The notes below the pieces were generated by a model, which saw only the letters and a list, made by a program, of their open reading frames with translations, was not told the DNA's origin and searched no databases. This document shows positions 57,860 to 64,000 of a DNA stretch of 64,000 nt, one piece after another (the stretch's first letter is position 1; each line of letters begins with the position of its first letter). A program made the translations under genes and the position numbers. Where the stretch lies: the NCBI GenBank assembly GCA_034770075.1, contig JAVJAP010000028.1, positions 372,001 through 436,000 of the forward strand. The letters are read 5' to 3'. The DNA is from Aralia elata (Eukaryota > Streptophyta > Magnoliopsida > Apiales > Araliaceae).

Positions 57860-60830
57860 TAGATTCTAGAATGCTTCAATCGAATTTTCGTCCAAAAACA
57901 ATTCGCTCTAACCCATTGAATGGAGATAGCTTAGCTCTAGCAAGGATATGAAGATCGCTTAGCTCTAACAAGGAGATGCACAACTTAATTATAAAATCAG
58001 CCAAAGACATGATATGTTAAATACTAGTTGGAGTCAATGAAGTCTTCCATCAGAAAACGAAAACTTACTGGAAAGACAAACAATTTTGTATGAATGTAAA
58101 AGATACGACTTTTTCACGGAAGAATCCTGGAGCATTCCTTTAATGGATATGAAAAGTGTGGTATAATTAGGAACATGACATATGATAAACACTTTTTTTT
58201 TATATTTTAATATTCTCATTTTTATTATTTTATATGTTTATTTTATTTAACTAATATATTTTATTTTGTTTTGTAGGATTTATCTTGTTTATCTTAATGA
58301 ATAAGTAAAACATAATTGTTCCAATTTTTAAAGATGAAAAAGGACTCTTAGACGATTATCATGAATAAGTTGAAATCAAGTTAAAGATAAAGAGATAAAA
58401 GAAAAAAAGGAAGACCGAATTCAATTAGGTTACATTTCATTTGTGCCTATAAAATTTGTATGAATGTAAAAGTTACGACTTTTTCACGGAAGAATCCTTG
58501 AGGATTCCTTTGATGGATATGAAATGTTTGGTATAATAATGAACATAACATACATTGTATCAATAGATATGATGAACTCAGAACTAACTCGGTATTAATT
58601 TATTGACCAACTAAAATAACTTAATTAATTTGGATAAGATTTTTAATTGCATGTTATATATATATATATATAGTAATAGATTACATACCATTGAAATGAA
58701 GAGATATGTAATATTATTTAGAAATAAAACTCACAAATAGTCCCCAGACAGTATCCGGGTATTTTAATATACTGTAAGAGTGATATTTGTAAATTGACCA
58801 CACAAAAAAACAATAGAAGATACAAAAGAAATGGGCCTAACAGGGTAACTTTTGTCGTTTAACTTCTTACTAATTTCACTGTAAATCCGATCTCAAAAGT
58901 AATTCCAAGTTATTTCCAATATAATCTTTGCTATATTTCATTTTAAAATTTGGTAAACATTAAACAACAAAAAATTGGGTTAAGAATTTCTAGTATCATT
59001 TCAATTCAGGTTTTAATGTAACCGTAATATGATCAAAGTAATTAATTCAATATTATACTAAAGTAACTAGATTACTCTATAGTAAGACCTGTACTAGACT
59101 ACTAGTGTCTTTAATATGTACTCCTAGACTATGTCTACAAAAGGGATAATAGCCTTGGTTGTTGAGATTAATTAGATGTGTCTTAAATGGACAAACTTTT
59201 ATATTTAATTACAGCTTTTTTCATATACTACAAGGTTACTTCTAACTTTTAAACGTATCTATTAAAATTTAAAAATGAATAAATTTAAACAAAGTGAAAG
59301 ATTTTTTAGATAATTTATAATTAATATTTAGAATTGTATAAATTAAATCTAGATCAATATTGAAATGAAAAATATATGGACTTTAAAAAGTGACTCCGAG
59401 TTTCTGTCAGAAAATTTCATAACGTGCTCATGGGAAGAAGCCACAGTGTATATAATTACAAGAACGAGTTAATTATAAAAATAACTAACAAAAAATCTAT
59501 GAGATAAATTAAACTACTGAAAAATGATATCCAAAAATCTTAAAAATGATAATAAATAATTTATGAGATAAAATAAAGAATTAATTATGGGATACAATAG
59601 TCTCTGATGACCGCCTGATGATCGCAAGTGATATGATCTAACCCATCATTTGGACAAACAAACTTAGCCTAAGAGATTAATGGATGTTAGCTTTGTCTTC
59701 AAATTTGTAATTATTTTATTTTATTTTATTTTATTTACGTCTAAAGGATAGAGGTGGTCGGTAAAAGGCTTACTGAGCGTCTTCGCCTCTAAAACTCGAA
59801 GGAAAAAAAAACATGATAATTACATGAAAATTATTATATCTACTTAAAATATGATATTTTCGCATGACTCTCTTTTACATAAATTATGAATGTAGAGTTT
59901 ACCCACTATTAATATCCTAACTGGCAACTACATTCAGTAGTTAAAGAGTTGGGATTCTTGCTCTTTAACTAGGTCATCGGATGAAGATGCTAGCTCTAAC
60001 AAGGAGAATAACAGATTATAAACCAGTCGATGAAGTCAACGAAGTCTTCCATCAGAAAACAAGAAGTCAGCGGAAATAAGTCTTTTCCACGGCAGTTTCC
60101 TATTCATTTTGCAAGGTATAAAAACAAAGTTACTTGATATCGTACCATAACGCTCTAACACAGATATGATTTGAAGATTTAACGTACCAACAAGAACGTA
60201 AATATATCGTTGAATCCACAAAGAATAATGAACTCACAAAGAGAACAAATATAATAATATTAATTAATCAAAAGGTTACTTGTAGATAAACCCTAGAAAG
60301 CATATTAATTATACTACTTTCCTATGACTAATTGAAAAAAAGAAAAATAATTAAATATTAAACTAAATAAAATTATAAAAATAAAGTCCAAAACATAAAC
60401 GGGCTAAATATAAATTAAACTACTGAATTTCCTAAATAATAAATAAAAAATACATCAAATAAATTAAAATTCCATAAAGAATAAAATATATGAAAATTCA
60501 AATTTTTGTCGGTATTTTTCACCGCACCACTATCACCTTTGGTCTAAATGTAAAGAGTTTGTCACAGCACTTAGTTAGCAGCCCCAGATCTTCTTTCTGC
60601 ACCTAATAATATACGTGCATCATAAAAATTCAAGAGGAACTGAATGGGCTCGGCAACCCAGATATAATGGTACTAATCTTCAAGTGAAGAACTACATGAT
60701 CAGTTCGTTTTGAAGAACTTGTCACTCACTTGAAGGGTCGCGTCCTCTCCACATCCAATGACGTAACTCTGCCACCACAATAGAAGAAATTTTTTTAGCC
60801 AGAAGAATATTTATTTCTCAAGATACTAAA
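57860..60830. other. Intergenic with local duplications
   Basis: The segment 58084-58184 recurs at 58454-58555 (TTGTATGAATGTAAAAG and TTTTTCACGGAAGAATCCT). The segment 58030-58060 resembles 60035-60065 (GAAGTCTTCCATCAGAAAAC). These suggest that the two TNL fragments belong to a locally duplicated cluster. A TA run lies at 58657-58671. No gene is supported. Confidence 0.5.
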
Positions 60831-60908
60831 GAGCATAACAGAAAAGTCCAATATAATGGCAGAAAAACATACCTTCAATTATTATGTTGTTCCCCAAAAA
60901 ACTCTGCA

Positions 60909-61235
60909 TCAAATCCCTGTTTTCCAAATAATAGTAGAAAAGTTCAAGAGGAAGTAGGGTCCTGTACTCAACTGAAATTGCGTCAAGTCTCCACTGAAGA
61001 ATTCATCATTCTCTTCGTCTTCAATTGTTTCAGGCACATTATCTTTTCTCTCACTGTACACAAGATTGATACCGCATTGCTTTATCTGGGAAGCCTCTGG
61101 CATGAATACATTAACCGTGACTTCATCCCCACCCTCCAACTGATTACCAAACTTCCAATGGCTTAACCATACCAAATCTTCATTACCTTTTGGAATTCCA
61201 AAGTATCTAGGGCTGTATATCCAAGTTAGATTGTG
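60909..61235 (-). pseudogene. Second TNL C-JID fragment, truncated by insertion
   Basis: The minus frame carries LTWIYSPRYFGIPKGNEDLV, WLSHWKFGNQLEGGDEVTVN, then CGINLVYSERKDN and SGDLTQFQLSTGPYFL, paralogous to 56920-57225. Reading upstream, similarity to the first copy stops abruptly after CAAGTTAGATT (plus strand, near 61233), where LTR-like sequence starts with TGTGACACCCCC. Only the last part of the C-JID remains. The downstream plus-strand-side flanks of both copies share TTTTTTTAGCC and AATATTTATTT words. Confidence 0.8.
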
Positions 61236-64000
61236 ACACCCCCAAATCAGGATACTTCGTTTCCACAGGATTTGGTGTTCACTATCCAAATATATCACAT
61301 CACATCTAACTACCCATTCAAATATAAATGAAAACTCGTAATTAAAAATAGAAATTTCCCATCAAAGGGTTACAACATCTTTAACAAATAAATCTCAGGT
61401 CATCTAACCTTAACAAAACATCAATGCGGAAACATAACTTAAGTCTATTACATAAACATCATTTAAACAAATATAACAAGTCTTCATCACTTGTTTGCTT
61501 TTCCTTTGCCCTTACTAGTGGATGACTCGTTAGTTCTTTCAACTTTAGCTGCGATGTTATTATGCAAGGGTGAGCAACAATTGCCCAGCAAGTAACACAA
61601 CAAAAATAATAATAACATGCGAATAATCAATGGATATCGGATAATCGAATTCTCGACTTTTGAATCAAGGTTAGAATATAAGAATCAAAAGAACATCTGA
61701 GGGTCACAAGACTACGAACTATGTCCCAGGTTATTAAGTATTTCTACTTTAAACCTTTAACAGTCGTAAGACTATTTGAACCTTACTTCTCGTACTTAGG
61801 GGGATCAGCCCTTTGTACCATGTATGTGCACAACATCTTGACGCTAACGCATAAATAAAATCCCCTATAAAAGGTTGTTCATCTCAGTTTGACATCAGAG
61901 TCCGCATCAAAGGAAGTTTGGTTTGGATTTACTTCAATAACGTTTCTAGAATTTAGAACGCTCATCAACTATGGACTAGTCGAATCAATAAGGGTTCGCT
62001 AGTTAATCAAGGTTCAATAAAATGTAATTGATATTCGAGAATCAAAGACTAAATCTCGCAAAAGTACAATTGGATAAATCCTGTATAACTGAAGTATTGC
62101 AAAGAGGAAATTAAAACGTCTTATTGAATCCATGAAATTGAATGGAATAGAAATAATAACTTGCTCAAGTAAGTAATAACATTATGAAGCTTGTATGATA
62201 AGAGAATTAAGTTCAGGAACTTGCGTAATTGAAATCAAGGTAGTATTACGAAGCTTGCTTTTAACGAAATAATGGATCGAGGGTAGAAAACTTGCGTAAA
62301 TATAAAAAGTAAGGATAAGATACTTGCCTCGTGCGTAGACTATAAATTAAAATTCACGTTCTTTAATCAACCTATACATTTCGTTTATAAAAGCAGTAAC
62401 AATAATTAGTTATAGTATTATAAACACTTCAGGATTCATTCTCATTCAATTTCATTTTAACATCTCAATTGTCACTGGACAATTAATAGATATTTACTTA
62501 TCATCCATTATAATATCTTAGTATTCATTTAATAACTTAGTCTAAGCTTTAAGTATGCACATGGTAGCATAACATGAGCATAAAGAAAGAAGAAAATTTT
62601 CATTCCTGTTCCACCGCCGGGGCAGTGATTTCCTTTACAAAGTTCCCGCCGGGGCGAGGCTACCGCCGGGGCGGTAGGATTTAGTACAATTTGGGTGCCG
62701 GGGCGAGGACATCGCCGGGGCGTCAACTTTTAGTTCATTTTTACCGCCGGGGCAACAAATCCTAGAGTAATTCCACCGCCGGGGCGGTGGACTCGAAACC
62801 CAGTTCCTGCAGTTCGCGAAGAACGCAAAAAATGCCAAATTTGGCCAAAGTTTTTCATAATTCACCGATTAAATCACTACCCATTCATCATATATGCTAT
62901 GAAATCAAAACCCATTACATACTAAGTGATATGAACACCACAGACAATCTAGACAACCAATTAAAGGCTAAAAATTCCACTATTCATACTTTATTAACAT
63001 GTTTTGATACAGTTAACATAATTAATCACTGTGAATTCGTTTTTTAACCAAATCAATCCGTTTAACTTACGTTTTCTTCGTTTTTACATGCATAAACATA
63101 ATCAATTATCAATTTAACCGATTAATATGCAAAACAAGCATCAATTTCATAGATTTAAGCCATATTCGTATATAACTACTCTGTAAATTTTAGAACTTCA
63201 ATTTAAAGCATAATCTCATGAATTAACTTAATTAAAACCATTTATAACATCACATAGTGGATTATACATGCATTTAAATATTTATAAACAACTTACAATC
63301 AATTACACATGAAGTTCCATTATCAAAAAACTTACAGAATACTTTCATGGAAGAATTTAAAAACGTAAATTAAACTTAATTAGAAGAATTACCTTTGATA
63401 AGATGCTAGATTATGCAATAACGATGAAAAGATTTCCTTATTCAATTCTTCAATTCTCTCAAAATTCTCTCTTTTTCTCTATGTATACTCAGACTTGGCT
63501 TTTAGGAGAAATAATACGTATAATATAAGACTAGCAACATGGGTGTCAGTTAATCCCATAATGGGTTAACTGACTCCAACCTCCCCTAAGGCTTTGTTTG
63601 GTTAACACATTTATTCCTCTCTTCTAGTTTATTTTAATAAACTACTTATAATATAGTTCATGTCACATACTTAATCAATTAAATAATCTCATTTAAATAA
63701 ATTAAATAGAATAGAATAATTTTACATTAAATCACATAGTCACATAAATAAAATTATCCTTTATTAATAATGGCAAATTATTAAATCTCTAATTAATTAT
63801 TAAATTAATTAGAAATAACATTATGCTTATTTAAATAATGCATTTAATCAAATAGACTCAATTAAATACATACTTTAAATATAAAAATTCTCTACATTAA
63901 TTTAACTAATGTAACACATATAATTAAATTAATGCACCACAAATTCATCAATTAATTATTTAATTCAAAATTAAATCATCGAAAAATATTTATTTAATTC
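61236..64000. mobile_element. Probable LTR-retrotransposon sequence, continuing past the window
   Basis: It begins TGTGACACCCCCAAATCAGG exactly where TNL homology ends, a start typical of gypsy LTRs. The next 2.7 kb have no long frame. A CT-rich segment near 63430-63490 and a Ser/Lys-rich minus peptide near 61510-61560 (SSTSKGKGK) fit an LTR. The other end, any PBS and any polyprotein are outside the window, so orientation and family are unresolved. From about 63600 the sequence is AT-rich intergenic-like, and I cannot tell where the element ends. Confidence 0.45.
62611..62790. repeat. Cluster of seven GC-rich near-palindromes
   Basis: GCCGGGGC occurs seven times in 180 bp (about 62616, 62648, 62664, 62698, 62713, 62745, 62778) within AT-rich DNA. 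Two are perfect inverted repeats: TACCGCC-GG-GGCGGTA (62661-62676) and CCACCGCC-GG-GGCGGTGG (62773-62790). Confidence 0.85.

Noticed and set aside
62529..62865. Short minus frames rich in Cys/Pro/Gly over the GC-rich dyads
   Set aside because: The repeated PGG peptides are a translation of the palindromic GCCGGGGC motif and the frames are short and overlapping.

Overview
The window is nuclear DNA of a flowering plant, almost certainly a eudicot. It is AT-rich and made of nested LTR retrotransposons, a CACTA transposon and MITEs. The only host-gene traces are two broken TIR-NBS-LRR (TNL) 3' ends, a resistance-gene class that monocots lack. I found no intact host gene, tRNA, rRNA or CRISPR array. 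Every element boundary below comes from reading terminal repeats and target-site duplications (TSDs) by eye.

Layout. 1-7527: AT-rich intergenic DNA with a 1.9 kb element bounded by 35-bp inverted repeats, two MITEs, a possible Helitron end and a local tandem duplication. 7528-30403: an old, stop-ridden Ty1/copia element (LTRs 7528-7798 and 30120-30403). Its gag was split near codon 26 by a younger 17.7 kb Ty3/gypsy Tat-lineage element (8425-26103, TSD AAGTT). The Tat element has 2.1 kb LTRs, gag, protease with a G-patch motif, a probable 167-nt intron, and an RT / RNase H / second RNase H / integrase polyprotein. Downstream on the opposite strand lie two antisense genes, one a two-intron plant-mobile-domain (PMD) type gene. 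A 139-bp higher-order tandem array lies between them and the 3' LTR.

30404-41219: MITEs and a second Ty1/copia insertion (31786-37952, perfect TSD AAACA) with a striking structure. Its outer ends are pieces of one plus-strand LTR. Its interior is inverted and circularly permuted around a complete inner LTR, as expected if a one-LTR circle had been captured inside an LTR. 41509-43321: a small non-autonomous copia-type element (TSD ACATC) inside one copy of a tandem duplication, so the other copy preserves the empty site. 43642-50166: a degenerate CACTA element (TSD CTT) with remnants of both transposase genes. 51214-56762: a gypsy element resembling CRM chromoviruses (TSD ACAGG), whose pol frame runs into its 3' LTR. 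56840-61235: two related TNL C-terminal fragments on the minus strand. The second is cut at 61236 by LTR-like sequence that continues to the window end and carries seven GC-rich near-palindromes.

The most noteworthy items are the inverted permuted copia insertion, the antisense spliced PMD-type gene with its adjoining tandem array, and the in-frame intron between protease and reverse transcriptase. Lineage names rest on remembered family motifs, not on searches.
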